A stretch of DNA of 52,065 bases, from the NCBI GenBank assembly GCA_902490365.1, contig CABUDQ010000011.1, positions 1-52,065 on the forward strand, in the 5' to 3' direction. Source of the stretch: an uncultured Collinsella sp. (lineage in GTDB: Bacteria; Actinomycetota; Coriobacteriia; Coriobacteriales; Coriobacteriaceae). The notes under the pieces were generated by a model. It had not been told where the DNA came from and did no database searches. It was given only the letters and a program-made list of their open reading frames with translations. Positions 42,504-52,000 of the stretch are shown in pieces. Position 1 is the first letter of the stretch. Each line of letters begins with the position of its first letter. Position numbers and translations under genes: made by a program.

Positions 42504-44930
42504 TTACGCGTGCCAGATCTCGTCGCGGTACTCGCGAATGGTGCGGTCGCTCGAGAACCAGCCGGAGGAGGCGGTGTTGAGCAAGGCCTTGCGGTTCCAG
42601 GTTTCCTGGTCGCCGTAGCTGCCGGTGAGCTTTTCCCATGCATCCACGTAGCTGCGGAAGTCGGCCATGACCAGGTCGGGGTCGTTGTTGTTCATGAGCT
42701 CGTTGTAGATGCTCTCGAAGTTGCCCGAAAGACCCGCAAACGTGTTGTCCTTGAGCTCGTCCATCACGCGGCCCAGACGCTCGCGGTCGCCGTTGAGGGT
42801 ATCCCACGCAAAGTAGCTGTTGGATGCCCAGAGCTGCTCGACCTCGGGAGCGGTCAGGCCAAAGATGGCCTCGTTCTCGCGGCCGGCCAGGTCGGCGATC
42901 TCGATGTTGGCGCCGTCGAGGGTGCCCAGCGTAATGGCGCCGTTCATCATGAGCTTCATGTTGGACGTGCCCGAGGCCTCCTTGCCGGCCGTGGAGATCT
43001 GCTCCGAGATCTCGGCGGCGGGGTAGATGAGCTGGGCGTTGCTCACACGGAAGTTGGGGATAAAGCAGACCTTCATGACCTCGTTGACGCGGGCATCGTT
43101 GTTGATGACGTCGGCCACGGAGTTAATGAGGCGGATGGTCTCCTTGGCAAAGGTGTAGCTCGAGGCAGCCTTGCCGCTAAAGATGAAGGTCGTCGGCGTC
43201 ACGTGGAAGTTAGGATCGGCGATGCGACGGTTGTAGATGTCCATCACCTTCATGATGTTCATGAGCTGGCGCTTGTAGGCATGGAAGCGCTTCACCTGAA
43301 CGTCGAAGACGGTGTTGGGGTCAATGACCAGACCGGTCTCGGCCTTAACGTAGGCGGCCAGACGCTCCTTGTTGGCGCGCTTGGAGGCACCCACGGCCTT
43401 GAGGAACTCGGCGTCGTTCTGGAACTCCTTGAGTTTCTCCAGCTCAAAGGCGTCCTTCAGCCAGCCATCGCCAATGGCCTCGGTCACGAGCTTGGCATAG
43501 GTGGGGTTGGCCTCGGCAAAGAAGCGACGGTGCGAGATGCCGTTGGTCTTGTTGTTGAACTTCTCGGGCGTCAGGGCATAGAAGTCTTTGAGCACGATGT
43601 TCTTGATGATGTCGGAGTGGATCTTTGCCACGCCGTTGACGCTATGGCTACAGATCACGGACAGGTTGGCCATGCGAATCTCGCCGTCCCACAGAATGGC
43701 GGTCTGGCGCAGACGCTCCTGCCAGCCCTCCTGCGTGGTGTCGAACGACTCGTGCCAACGACGGCTGATCTCGTCGATGATCTGGTACACGCGGGGGAGG
43801 AGCTTGGAGAACGTGCCGATGGGCCACTTCTCCAGAGCCTCGGGCAAGATGGTGTGGTTGGTGTAGCTCACGACCTGCGTCACGATGTTCCAGGCGTCGT
43901 CCCACTCGAGCTTCTTCTCGTCGATGAGGATGCGCATGAGCTCGGGGCCGCACATGGCGGGGTGCGTGTCGTTGGTGTGGATGGCCACAAACTGCGGCAG
44001 CAGCTCCCAGTTCTCGCCGTGCTCCTTCTCAAAGGTGTCGAGCAGGCTGTAGATGCCGGCCGAGACAAACAGGTACTCCTGCTTCAGGCGCAGCAGACGG
44101 CCGTGCTCGCCGGCGTCGTTGGGGTAGAGGATGGCGCTGATGGCCTCGGCCTCGGCGCGCTCGGCGTCGGCCAGGGCGTAGTCGCCGCGGTTGAAGGCCT
44201 CCAGATCGAAGTGCTCCTCGACCGGCTCGGCAGCCCAGACGCGCAGCTTGTTAACGGTCTCGCCGGCATAGCCCACAACGGGGATGTCATAGGGGACGGC
44301 CAGGATGTCCTGCGTGTCTACCGTGCGGTAGAACGTGCGGCCGTTCTCCTCAAAGCCCTCGACGCGGCCGCCAAACTTAATGGTCACGGCCTTGTCCTGA
44401 CGACGGACTTCCCAAGGATAGCCGTGGGTGAGCCACTCGTCGGTGGCCTCGACCTGGCTGCCGTTGACGATCTCCTGCTTAAACAGGCCGTAGCGGTAGC
44501 GCATGCCGTTGCCGTAGCCGGCAATGCCCTCGGCTGCCATGGAATCCAGGAAGCACGCGGCCAGACGACCCAGGCCACCGTTGCCCAGGGCCGGATCGGG
44601 CTCCTGGTTCTCGATGACGGACAGGTCAAAGCCCATGTCGTCGAGCGCCTCGGCGACCATGTCGCGCACGCCAAAGTTGAGCAGGTAGTTGTCGAGCAGG
44701 CGGCCGATCAAAAACTCGATCGAGAAGTAGTACACGCGCTTTTTGCCCTCGGCGGTGACGCGGGCGTCACTCTTGGTGGCAACGGTGCGCGCCTTCTCGG
44801 CCACGAGCTTGGCCAGGGCGTTAAAGCGGTCGAGGTCGCTGGCGGCCTCGACGCTCTTACCGCTGATGCTCATGACGGCATCGCGATAGAGCTCGGTAAA
44901 CTCCTGCTTGTTGTCGAAGATCTTATTCAT
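42504..44930 (-). CDS. glgP: Glycogen/starch phosphorylase
   Basis: PLP-dependent phosphorolysis of alpha-1,4 glucans; 808 residues, normal for family GT35. Motifs include GNGGLGRLAACFLDS near 113, the HTNDTHPAMCGPELMR region near 315, NGISHRRF near 465 and the PLP-lysine block EASGTSNMKLMMNGA near 648-662. GGGGGAAAGGAACGT precedes ATG 44930. It lies second in the glg operon between glgB and glgC, coupling synthesis and mobilisation. Confidence 0.95.
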   Translation of the reverse strand: MNKIFDNKQEFTELYRDAVMSISGKSVEAASDLDRFNALAKLVAEKARTVATKSDARVTAEGKKRVYYFSIEFLIGRLLDNYLLNFGVRDMVAEALDDMGFDLSVIENQEPDPALGNGGLGRLAACFLDSMAAEGIAGYGNGMRYRYGLFKQEIVNGSQVEATDEWLTHGYPWEVRRQDKAVTIKFGGRVEGFEENGRTFYRTVDTQDILAVPYDIPVVGYAGETVNKLRVWAAEPVEEHFDLEAFNRGDYALADAERAEAEAISAILYPNDAGEHGRLLRLKQEYLFVSAGIYSLLDTFEKEHGENWELLPQFVAIHTNDTHPAMCGPELMRILIDEKKLEWDDAWNIVTQVVSYTNHTILPEALEKWPIGTFSKLLPRVYQIIDEISRRWHESFDTTQEGWQERLRQTAILWDGEIRMANLSVICSHSVNGVAKIHSDIIKNIVLKDFYALTPEKFNNKTNGISHRRFFAEANPTYAKLVTEAIGDGWLKDAFELEKLKEFQNDAEFLKAVGASKRANKERLAAYVKAETGLVIDPNTVFDVQVKRFHAYKRQLMNIMKVMDIYNRRIADPNFHVTPTTFIFSGKAASSYTFAKETIRLINSVADVINNDARVNEVMKVCFIPNFRVSNAQLIYPAAEISEQISTAGKEASGTSNMKLMMNGAITLGTLDGANIEIADLAGRENEAIFGLTAPEVEQLWASNSYFAWDTLNGDRERLGRVMDELKDNTFAGLSGNFESIYNELMNNNDPDLVMADFRSYVDAWEKLTGSYGDQETWNRKALLNTASSGWFSSDRTIREYRDEIWHA

Positions 44931-45024
44931 ACGTTCCTTTCCCCCGGGGATGTTTCTCCCGGAACGGTTATGACTTGTATCCTACGCCTCGTCGGGGCGG
45001 GTAATTACAGCTGTAACGGTTTTG

Positions 45025-47298
45025 TTACGCATCCTTGGCAGACGGCTTAACAGAAGCAGACTTGGCCTTGGTAGCGGCCTTTTTGGCAGCCGGTTTCTTG
45101 GCTGCGGCCTTAGTAGCGGGCTTTGCGGCAGCCTTGGCCTTGGCCTTGGTCGTCGTGGCCTTCGCCTTAGCCGGAGCCTTCTTGGCAGCCGCAGGCTTAG
45201 GCTTCACCGAGGACGTGCGCTTTTTGGGCGCAGCCTTGGGCTCCTCGACCACGGGCGGCTTGTAGCTGCTGGGACCGCGGCGCTTAAGCACCACGCCAGC
45301 TAGGCCGGGCACCTTAATCTCAATGGAGTCCATCTGCCCGTTCCAGGGATAGGGCTCGCTCGAGCAGGTGTAGGGCTCCTCACCGGCGTATCCGCTGCCA
45401 CCGAACTCGGGACGGTCGGAATCAAAGATGACCTCCCAGTCACCCTCGCGCGGCACGCCCACGCGGAAGCTCTCGTAGCTCGCCGGGTCAAAGTTGATCA
45501 GGATCACCAGGTCGTCATCGACGTCCTCGCCCTGGCGCACAAAGCTCACGATGGACTGCTTGGAGTTGTCCGCGTCGATCCAGGTAAAGCCGTCGTCGGT
45601 GTAGCCGCGCTCGTACAGGGCGGGCTCGTCGGTGTACAGGTGGTTGAGCGCCTTAATGAACGCCTGATGATGCTTGTGGGTCTCGTACTCCTCGGTCAGG
45701 AACCACTGGATGGACTCGTAGTAGCGCCACTCAATAAACTGACCGATCTCGTTGCCCATAAAGTTGAGCTTGGCACCGGGGTGCGTCATCTGGTAGAAGG
45801 CCAGCGTGCGCAGGCCGGCAAACTGGCGCCACCAGTCGCCCGGCATACGGCCGATGAGCGAGCACTTGCCGTGCACGACCTCGTCGTGGCTCAGCGGGCA
45901 AATGAAGTTCTCGGTAAAGGCGTACATGATGGAGAACGTGAGCAGGCCGTGGTTGCCGGGGCGCCACGGAAAATCGGTCTGCATGTAGTGCAGGGTGTCG
46001 TTCATCCAGCCCATGTCCCACTTGTAGTGGAAGCCCAGGCCGCCGTCCTGCGGCGGATAGGTCACGAGTGGCCACGCGGTGGACTCCTCGGCCATCATCA
46101 TCACGTCGGGGAAGTGGGCCTCCACGGCGCAGTTGACCTGACGGATAAACGCGCTGGCGTCCAGGTCCTCCTCGGTACCGTACTTGTTGAACTTCTTTTG
46201 GCCGGGATCGTCAATGCCAAAGTTGAGGTACAGCATGCTGGACACACCGTCCATGCGGATGCCGTCCACGTGGAAGTTCTCGAGCCAGTACAGCACGTTG
46301 GAGACCAGGAAGGAGCGGACCTCGCCGCGGGCGAAGTCGAACTTGTGCGTGCCCCAGTTGGGGTGAATCTCGTGCTCAAACAGCATGTGGCCGTTAAAGG
46401 TGGCAAGGCCGTGGGAGTCGGCGCAAAAACCGCCGGGCACCCAGTCCATGATCACGCCAATGCCCGCCTCGTGGCATGCATCGATAAAGTGCATGAGCTG
46501 CTGCGGGTTGCCGTAGCGCGACGTGGCGGCGTAGTAACCGGTCGTCTGGTAGCCCCAGGAGCCATCGAAGGGATGCTCCATAAGCGGCATGACCTCGATA
46601 TGCGTGTAGCCCATGTCGCGCACGTAGTCCACGAGCTCCACCGACAGGTCGTCGTAGGTGTAGAACTCGCCGCGTTGCGCGGGGAAGGGATCCATGGGGC
46701 CGGGATAGTTGCCAAACTCGTCTGGATCGCCCTGCGGCGCGTCGCCGTGGCGCTTCCACGAGCCAATATGCACTTCGTAGATGTTAAGGGGCTGAGACAT
46801 GTGGTTGTGGCCGGCACGGCGCTTGAGCCACGCTGCGTCGTTCCACTTATAGCCATCGAGGGTCCACAGCACGCTGGCGGTACCCGGAGGGCACTCGGCC
46901 TTAAAGGCGTACGGATCGGCCTTGTAGAGCTTTTCGCCCTCGTTGGTCTCGATGAGGTACTTATAGAGCTGGCCCTGCTCGGCGCCAGGAATAAAGCCTT
47001 CCCAAATAGCGCTCGTATGCATGGGCACCAGTGGGTTGGCTTGCTCATCCCAGTCGTTAAATTCACCAATGACGTGAACGCTCTTTACATCGGGCGCCCA
47101 AACGCAAAAACGCCAGCCGCGCGTACGGTTCTGCGTGTCGGGATGCGCGCCCATCTTTTCCCAGCTACGCTCCCACATGCCAATGCCAAACAGATAGACA
47201 TCGTCCTTGGAAAGCTCCGGTGCGTGCGGGGCGGCCTTACGGGTAGCGGGCTTTTTGGTTGCTGGCTTTAGCTTTGTATCGCTCACGTTTGATCCCAT
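45025..47298 (-). CDS. glgB: 1,4-alpha-glucan branching enzyme with lysine/alanine-rich ends
   Basis: GH13 branching enzyme, 757 residues. It has a CBM48-like N domain (FCVWAPDVKSVHVIGEFNDW near 60) and a catalytic barrel with Asp in GIRMDGVSSMLY near 348, Glu in MMAEESTAW near 400 and the CPLSHDEVVHG motif near 467. The C-terminal 75 residues are Lys/Ala/Pro-rich (KPKPAAAKKAPAKAKATT and similar) and the first 25 are also basic (KLKPATKKPATRKA). The start is uncertain: ATG 47298 or 47301, with GTG 47286 possible; the frame extends to 47436 without family likeness. First gene of the glg operon. Confidence 0.9.
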   Translation of the reverse strand: MGSNVSDTKLKPATKKPATRKAAPHAPELSKDDVYLFGIGMWERSWEKMGAHPDTQNRTRGWRFCVWAPDVKSVHVIGEFNDWDEQANPLVPMHTSAIWEGFIPGAEQGQLYKYLIETNEGEKLYKADPYAFKAECPPGTASVLWTLDGYKWNDAAWLKRRAGHNHMSQPLNIYEVHIGSWKRHGDAPQGDPDEFGNYPGPMDPFPAQRGEFYTYDDLSVELVDYVRDMGYTHIEVMPLMEHPFDGSWGYQTTGYYAATSRYGNPQQLMHFIDACHEAGIGVIMDWVPGGFCADSHGLATFNGHMLFEHEIHPNWGTHKFDFARGEVRSFLVSNVLYWLENFHVDGIRMDGVSSMLYLNFGIDDPGQKKFNKYGTEEDLDASAFIRQVNCAVEAHFPDVMMMAEESTAWPLVTYPPQDGGLGFHYKWDMGWMNDTLHYMQTDFPWRPGNHGLLTFSIMYAFTENFICPLSHDEVVHGKCSLIGRMPGDWWRQFAGLRTLAFYQMTHPGAKLNFMGNEIGQFIEWRYYESIQWFLTEEYETHKHHQAFIKALNHLYTDEPALYERGYTDDGFTWIDADNSKQSIVSFVRQGEDVDDDLVILINFDPASYESFRVGVPREGDWEVIFDSDRPEFGGSGYAGEEPYTCSSEPYPWNGQMDSIEIKVPGLAGVVLKRRGPSSYKPPVVEEPKAAPKKRTSSVKPKPAAAKKAPAKAKATTTKAKAKAAAKPATKAAAKKPAAKKAATKAKSASVKPSAKDA

Positions 47299-47523
47299 CA
47301 TGACGCGGCAGCGTGTTGCCTTGGTGACTAGATGCGAAAGGTCCAAGGCTGCACGAATCGAAGGGACGGCGATAGTTCTATGATTCGTTCCACCTCGCGT
47401 GCTCGGTGGAACTTTCGGCACGAAATACGATAACACCTGTTCGTTACTTTTATGGAGAAAAGTGGATTTGCGGCGGTGTTTAATCGGCGAGCGCCATGTT
47501 TATACCACTGGCAGAATTGCGAT

Positions 47524-47609
47524 GGTAAAACTCTTGACAGTTTTACCAATTAGGGTTTCAAAACTGTTAGGCTGACGTTTGGTAAAACGTTTTTAGCAGG
47601 TTGTTTACC
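47524..47609. promoter_or_regulatory. Array of GGTAAAAC operator half-sites
   Basis: Four half-sites in alternating orientation lie in the divergent glgB/HAD region: GGTAAAACT at 47524-47532, its complement AGTTTTACC at 47539-47547, GGTAAAACG at 47581-47589 and GTTTACC at 47603-47609. The first pair is a perfect 9-bp palindrome whose spacer holds TTGACA (47534-47539), a consensus -35 for the plus strand. The third site reads on as AAAACGTTTT, a LacI-family-like palindrome. No good -10 is seen at 16-18 bases from TTGACA. The regulator is unknown. Confidence 0.5.
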
Positions 47610-47632
47610 ATTTGACATCGAAAGGCTCGTTT

Positions 47633-48322
47633 ATGAACCGCATCGCTGCCCCAAGCGTTGCTTTTATTTTTGATTGCGACGGAACACTGGTTAATAGCAC
47701 CCCCGTCTGGGGCCATGCACAGACCGAGTTATTGCGCCGTCATGGCATTGATGTAACGGTCGATGATTTTGCCCAGTTTGAGCACCTTTCGCTGGAGGAC
47801 GAGTGCCAGGCCTACCACGACACGTGGGGCATTGGCGCGAATGGCGAGGAGTTGTACCGCGAGCTGAGCGAGATCCTGATCGATGGCTATTCCAAGGTGC
47901 CGCCGCGTGAGGGGCTCCTGGCATTTTTGGAGCAGGCGAAGGCGGCGGGCATTGCCATGTGTGTTGCCACGTCCACGCCGGCCGAACTGGTGCAGTCCGC
48001 CCTTGCGGGTGCTGGCCTTGATCGCTATCTGGAGTTTATTACCACGACGGGTGAGGCGGGGCGCTCCAAGCAATTCCCCGATGTGTACGAGTTGGCGCTG
48101 CGCCGACTGGAAGAGCGTCACGGGCGCAAGTTTGAGCGCGCGTGGGTGTTTGAGGACGCCGTCTTTGGACTTAAGAGCTCTGGCGCTGCTGGATTTAAAC
48201 GCGTTGGTATTTATGATCCGCACGGCCGCATGCAGCGCGACGAGGTTAGCGATAACTGCGACATCTTTATCAATAGCTACGAGGACCTGGACCTGGCCCG
48301 CGTGCTCGCGTTTGAAGGCTAG
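47633..48322 (+). CDS. HAD-superfamily hydrolase (beta-phosphoglucomutase/phosphatase-like)
   Basis: 229-residue HAD subfamily IA protein. Motif I is FIFDCDGTLVNSTPVW (about 11-26), motif II is in CVATSTPAELVQSAL near 112, motif III includes GRSKQFPDVYELAL near 150 and motif IV is VFEDAVFGLKSSGAAGF near 172. This pattern fits sugar-phosphate phosphatases or beta-phosphoglucomutases, which would suit the glycogen neighbourhood, but the substrate is not readable. ATG 47633 has GAAAGG upstream; the TTG seven codons earlier is less likely. It is divergent from glgB. Confidence 0.85.
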   Translation: MNRIAAPSVAFIFDCDGTLVNSTPVWGHAQTELLRRHGIDVTVDDFAQFEHLSLEDECQAYHDTWGIGANGEELYRELSEILIDGYSKVPPREGLLAFLEQAKAAGIAMCVATSTPAELVQSALAGAGLDRYLEFITTTGEAGRSKQFPDVYELALRRLEERHGRKFERAWVFEDAVFGLKSSGAAGFKRVGIYDPHGRMQRDEVSDNCDIFINSYEDLDLARVLAFEG

Positions 48323-48331
48323 GCGAGGGCC

Positions 48332-48973
48332 GTGGCTTGCAAAGTATTAGTAGTTTGCGGCTCGCCGGTGCTGGCGAGCCCCGAGCTGCTTTGCCACCTG
48401 GCAGGGGAGTGCGACCACATCGTAGCCGTAGACCGCGGGCTCGACGCGCTGCTGGGCGCGGGGCTAGGCTGCGACGTCTACGTGGGCGATGCCGACACGG
48501 TGAGCGATGCGGGCCGCGCGCTGGTCGATGCCGCCACCGACTTTGAAGTTGAGCGACACGACCCGTACAAGGACTATACCGATCTGGCGCTGGCGCTCGA
48601 TTCCGTCCGCCGTCGCTGGCCGGGTGCCGAAGTGGTAGCAACCTGCGCCACCGGCGGCCGCCCGGACATGGCCCTGTCTGTGTTAGGACTACTGTCAGGC
48701 TATGTGGACGCCCCCGTCTGGCTCGAAGAAGATGAGGTGACGGCCAGAATCCTGCACCAGGACGAGACCTGGACCATCGAGGGCGCCGAAGGCAAAACCT
48801 TCTCCATCATCGCCATAGCCCCCAACACCCAGGTTAGCGAACACGGCCTAGAATGGGAACTAGACCACAACCCCCTGGGCCTTTTAGCCGACACAGGCAT
48901 TAGCAACATAGTCCGATCCACCGCAGAGATCGAAGTCCACACCGGCACCGCCATCGCTTACCTATACCAATAA
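48332..48973 (+). CDS. Thiamine pyrophosphokinase
   Basis: 213 residues, TPK fold. Conserved parts are AVDRGLDALL near 32, VGDADTVSD near 50 (family GDFDS position), DPYKDYTDLALAL near 77 (family DKDxTD) and GGRPDMALSVL near 107, where Met replaces the usual His of GGRxDH. The C-terminal beta domain ends with GTAIAYLYQ. The GTG start follows GAGGG and lies 9 bases after the HAD stop. It would convert thiamine to thiamine diphosphate. Confidence 0.85.
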   Translation: MACKVLVVCGSPVLASPELLCHLAGECDHIVAVDRGLDALLGAGLGCDVYVGDADTVSDAGRALVDAATDFEVERHDPYKDYTDLALALDSVRRRWPGAEVVATCATGGRPDMALSVLGLLSGYVDAPVWLEEDEVTARILHQDETWTIEGAEGKTFSIIAIAPNTQVSEHGLEWELDHNPLGLLADTGISNIVRSTAEIEVHTGTAIAYLYQ

Positions 48974-49000
48974 AGATTTAGAGCGTGCCCAAAAAAGTCC

Positions 49001-49029
49001 TTGCACGTCGCGCCAACTTCCCCTATAGT
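49001..49029 (+). promoter_or_regulatory. Strong orphan promoter at the edge of the Coriobacteriia block
   Basis: TTGCAC (49001-49006), exactly 17 bases, then TATAGT (49024-49029), with an A-tract (48991-48996) upstream that could be an UP element. Expected transcription would start near 49036 and run right. Nothing on the plus strand follows, only the antisense of the Bacteroidota sensor. The arrangement resembles stable-RNA promoters, so the true downstream gene may be an rRNA or tRNA operon lost at the join (inference). Confidence 0.65.
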
Positions 49030-49038
49030 ACTACCTCG

Positions 49039-52000
49039 TCCCGACGGCATTTTGATGTTGTAGTCCGCGGCGAAAAGCTCGGCCACGAAATTCATGATCT
49101 CCGAATTGTCGTTGACGATGAACACCGTCCTGCGGTTTTTGTCGAACGGGAATTCGCGCCGCGTCACGGTCGGCAGGGGCAGTCCGTATTCTTTGGACGC
49201 GGGCACGATGTTGTCGGCGGCCGGGGTGTTTTCGGCCGTGACTTTCAGTTGCGGCAGCAGTACGGTGAAGGTCGTCTGCGCGTTGGGAGTGCTTTCGACC
49301 TTGATTTCGCCCTGCATGCGGACCACGATGCTGTGGCAGATCGCCAGACGCAGGTCGCCCTGAAACGAGAGACCGCGCTCGCTCTTGCGTTCGAAATAGT
49401 CGAGTACGCGGTAGCGGTCGAAAATCGCTTCGATGTCTTCGAGATTGACGCCCACGCTGTCGTTGGAGGCCGAGATGAGGAGCTTGCCGTTGTCGCTGCG
49501 GATCGTGAGACTTACGGCGCCGTTGTAGGGCGTATGCTTGAAGGCATTGGACAGCAGTGTGTTGAGGATCGTCGAAAGTCCGTCGCGGTCGGTCGGCCAC
49601 ACGAGGTTGCGCTCGATGTCCAGCTTGCAGTGGATGCTGTTCTGCTGCGAATATTCGCCGAAGGTCTCGACCATGCTCTGCGCGATTTCGGCCACGGGAA
49701 CCAGCTCGATGTTTTCGCTTTCGTCGTTCTGCCCCGTGCGGATGCCGCGGAACTCGTGGAGCATGTAGATCAGGTCGTGGAGCTTCGAGACGTTCTGCCG
49801 TATGGTCTGCGCGTATTTGAGCACATAGGGGTCCGCCTTGCGGTAGGCGAGTATCTGCTGGCAGGGGGCCGAGATCATCGTCAGCGGCATTGACAGCTCC
49901 TGCGTGATGTTCGAGAAGAAGCGCATCTTCGATTCATAGACCTCCTCCTTGCGGCGGATTTCGAGCCGCTGCAGTTTCTCGGCGCGACGGCGTCGGTAGC
50001 GGAGCAGGTAATGGCGGATGACGCCCCCGACTACGGCCAGCAGCAACAGCACGTAGAGACATCTGGCCGCCGCGGTCGCATACCACGCCGGTTTGAGACG
50101 TATCGGCAGCGAATAGACCGGACTTTCGGCCCCGGTGATGTTGTTGCGGTAACGCACGTCGAGCCGGTAGGTGCCGGCCGGCAGGTCGGCGAACGAGAGT
50201 TGCGACGACGCGCCGGTCCACTGGTCGTTGTAGCCGTCCAGACGGCTGTAATAGCTGTAGTTGCTGCCGTTCACGTAGTCGAGCGCCGAGACCGTGATCT
50301 CGAAGATGCGCTGTCCGTGTCTGAGCGTCAGCACGCCGTCGCGGGAGAGCATGTCGCCGATGTTGCGGATGCCGTCGTTGAGCCGGATGTCGCGGAACAG
50401 CATCGGGGGATTGTACTCCTGCTCGCGGAAGCCCGTATCCTCGATGGTCACCAGTCCGTCGATGCCGCCGAAGAAGAGGGTGCCCGTCCGCGGGTCGGCG
50501 AAACAGGCCCCGTCGCTGTATTCGATGGTGTTCAGTCCGTACGAATAGCCGTAGGTCACCACGTAGCCCGTGTGGGGCGAGTACTGCACCAGACCGCGGT
50601 TGGTGCTCAGCCAGAGGTCACCCTTGCGGTCTTCGAGAATGCCGTGCACGGTGTTGCGGATGCCCGGAACGTGCGAGGTCGAATCCCGCCGGAATTCGAT
50701 CAGCCCGCCGCTTGTGCCGAACCACATGGTGCCGTCGCCGCTGCGGTGGATGGCGAAGATGTCGTTGGCGATGGCGCTGCGCCCCGCGTCGAACTTGAAG
50801 ACTTCGCTGCCGCCGCCGGCGATGTCGTAGCGGACCGCGCCGCCGCCGCGGTTGCCGAACCACATTGCCGAGCCGTTTTCGGGGTAGAGCGTGAAGAAGA
50901 AGTTCTTGATCTCCAGTTCGTCGTTGAAATGCAGTTGCTCGACCCCGCGTATCGAGGGCTGCGACGCCGTGCCGCCCAGCGTCACGCGGAATACGCCGCA
51001 GCCCACCGTGGCCACCCACAGCGTGTCGGGCGAAGTCTCGTACAGGGCGTGTATGTATTTGAGCGGCGCCGGGGTGCGGAGCGTGCGGATGCGCCGGTCG
51101 TCGTACGAATAGTAGTTCAGTCCTTCGCCGTCGGTGCCGATCCAGAGCAGGTTGCGTCTGCTGCGGGCGAAGGCGTAGACCGAATTGTCGAGCAGCTCGC
51201 TGTTGTCGGCCGTGAGCTGCTGCACGTGCGCCGGGGTGAACTCCTTGCGGTCGTAGAAGTCGGCGATGCGCAGGATGCCTTCGCCTTTGGTTCCGACCCA
51301 GAGCGTCCGCTCGTCGTCGATGTAGAGCGCGCGGACGGGTTTCGAGAGGTTGTAGGGCAGTTGGTTGAAGGGGATCGAGCGGAACGCCGTGGCGTTGCGC
51401 GTATGCTGGTAGCGTACTGGTAAAGCCCCTGCCCGTCGGTGCCGATCCATACGATCTCCTGCCGGGCGTCGCGCAGCAGCGAAAAGACGCCGCAGGGGAT
51501 GTTGATGTGCTCGGTGGCGTATTTCACGCTCTGTTCGGGCGTGGTGCGCAGCCGTATGACGCCGTTGGTATAGAACGAGACGATGTAGTCGCCGCCGTCG
51601 CGGACGATGCTCGACACGCTGCCCATGCGCGCCATCTCGTCGTTCATCTCCTTGATGTAGATCAGGCGGCGCTCCCGGATGTCGAATTCGTAGAATATGT
51701 GATTTTCGTCGATGAAGAAGCCGCTGCCGTTTTCGGCGAACGCGTATTCGGGATTCGAGACCGTGGGGAACCGTTCGGGCTGTCCGATGCCGATTCGGTC
51801 GTTGTTTTTGTCCGGGAATGCGACCGGTATGCGGAAGATTCCTTTGCGGGAGAATACCCACAGGGCGCCGTCGTCGTCCAGCTGCATGTCGAGGATGTCG
51901 GCGTAGTCGATGCCGGGCATGGGCTGTACGGAGCTGAACCGGCGCGCCGCCGGGTCGTAACAGCTGAATTTGTTGTCCTGCGTGACGACGAGTACTTCGT

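Noticed and set aside
42510..45050. An 846-codon open frame on the plus strand, longer than glgP itself
   Set aside because: It lies exactly antisense to glgP and arises from that gene's C-ending codon bias; its translation is a Val/Gly/Leu/His-rich sequence with no family motif, while glgP has all its catalytic motifs.
45640..47271. A 543-codon open frame opposite glgB
   Set aside because: Antisense shadow of a GC-rich gene; no ribosome site or recognisable domain.
50011..51423. A 470-codon plus-strand frame in the last block
   Set aside because: Antisense to recognisable propeller and Y_Y_Y repeats of the sensor; no own motifs.
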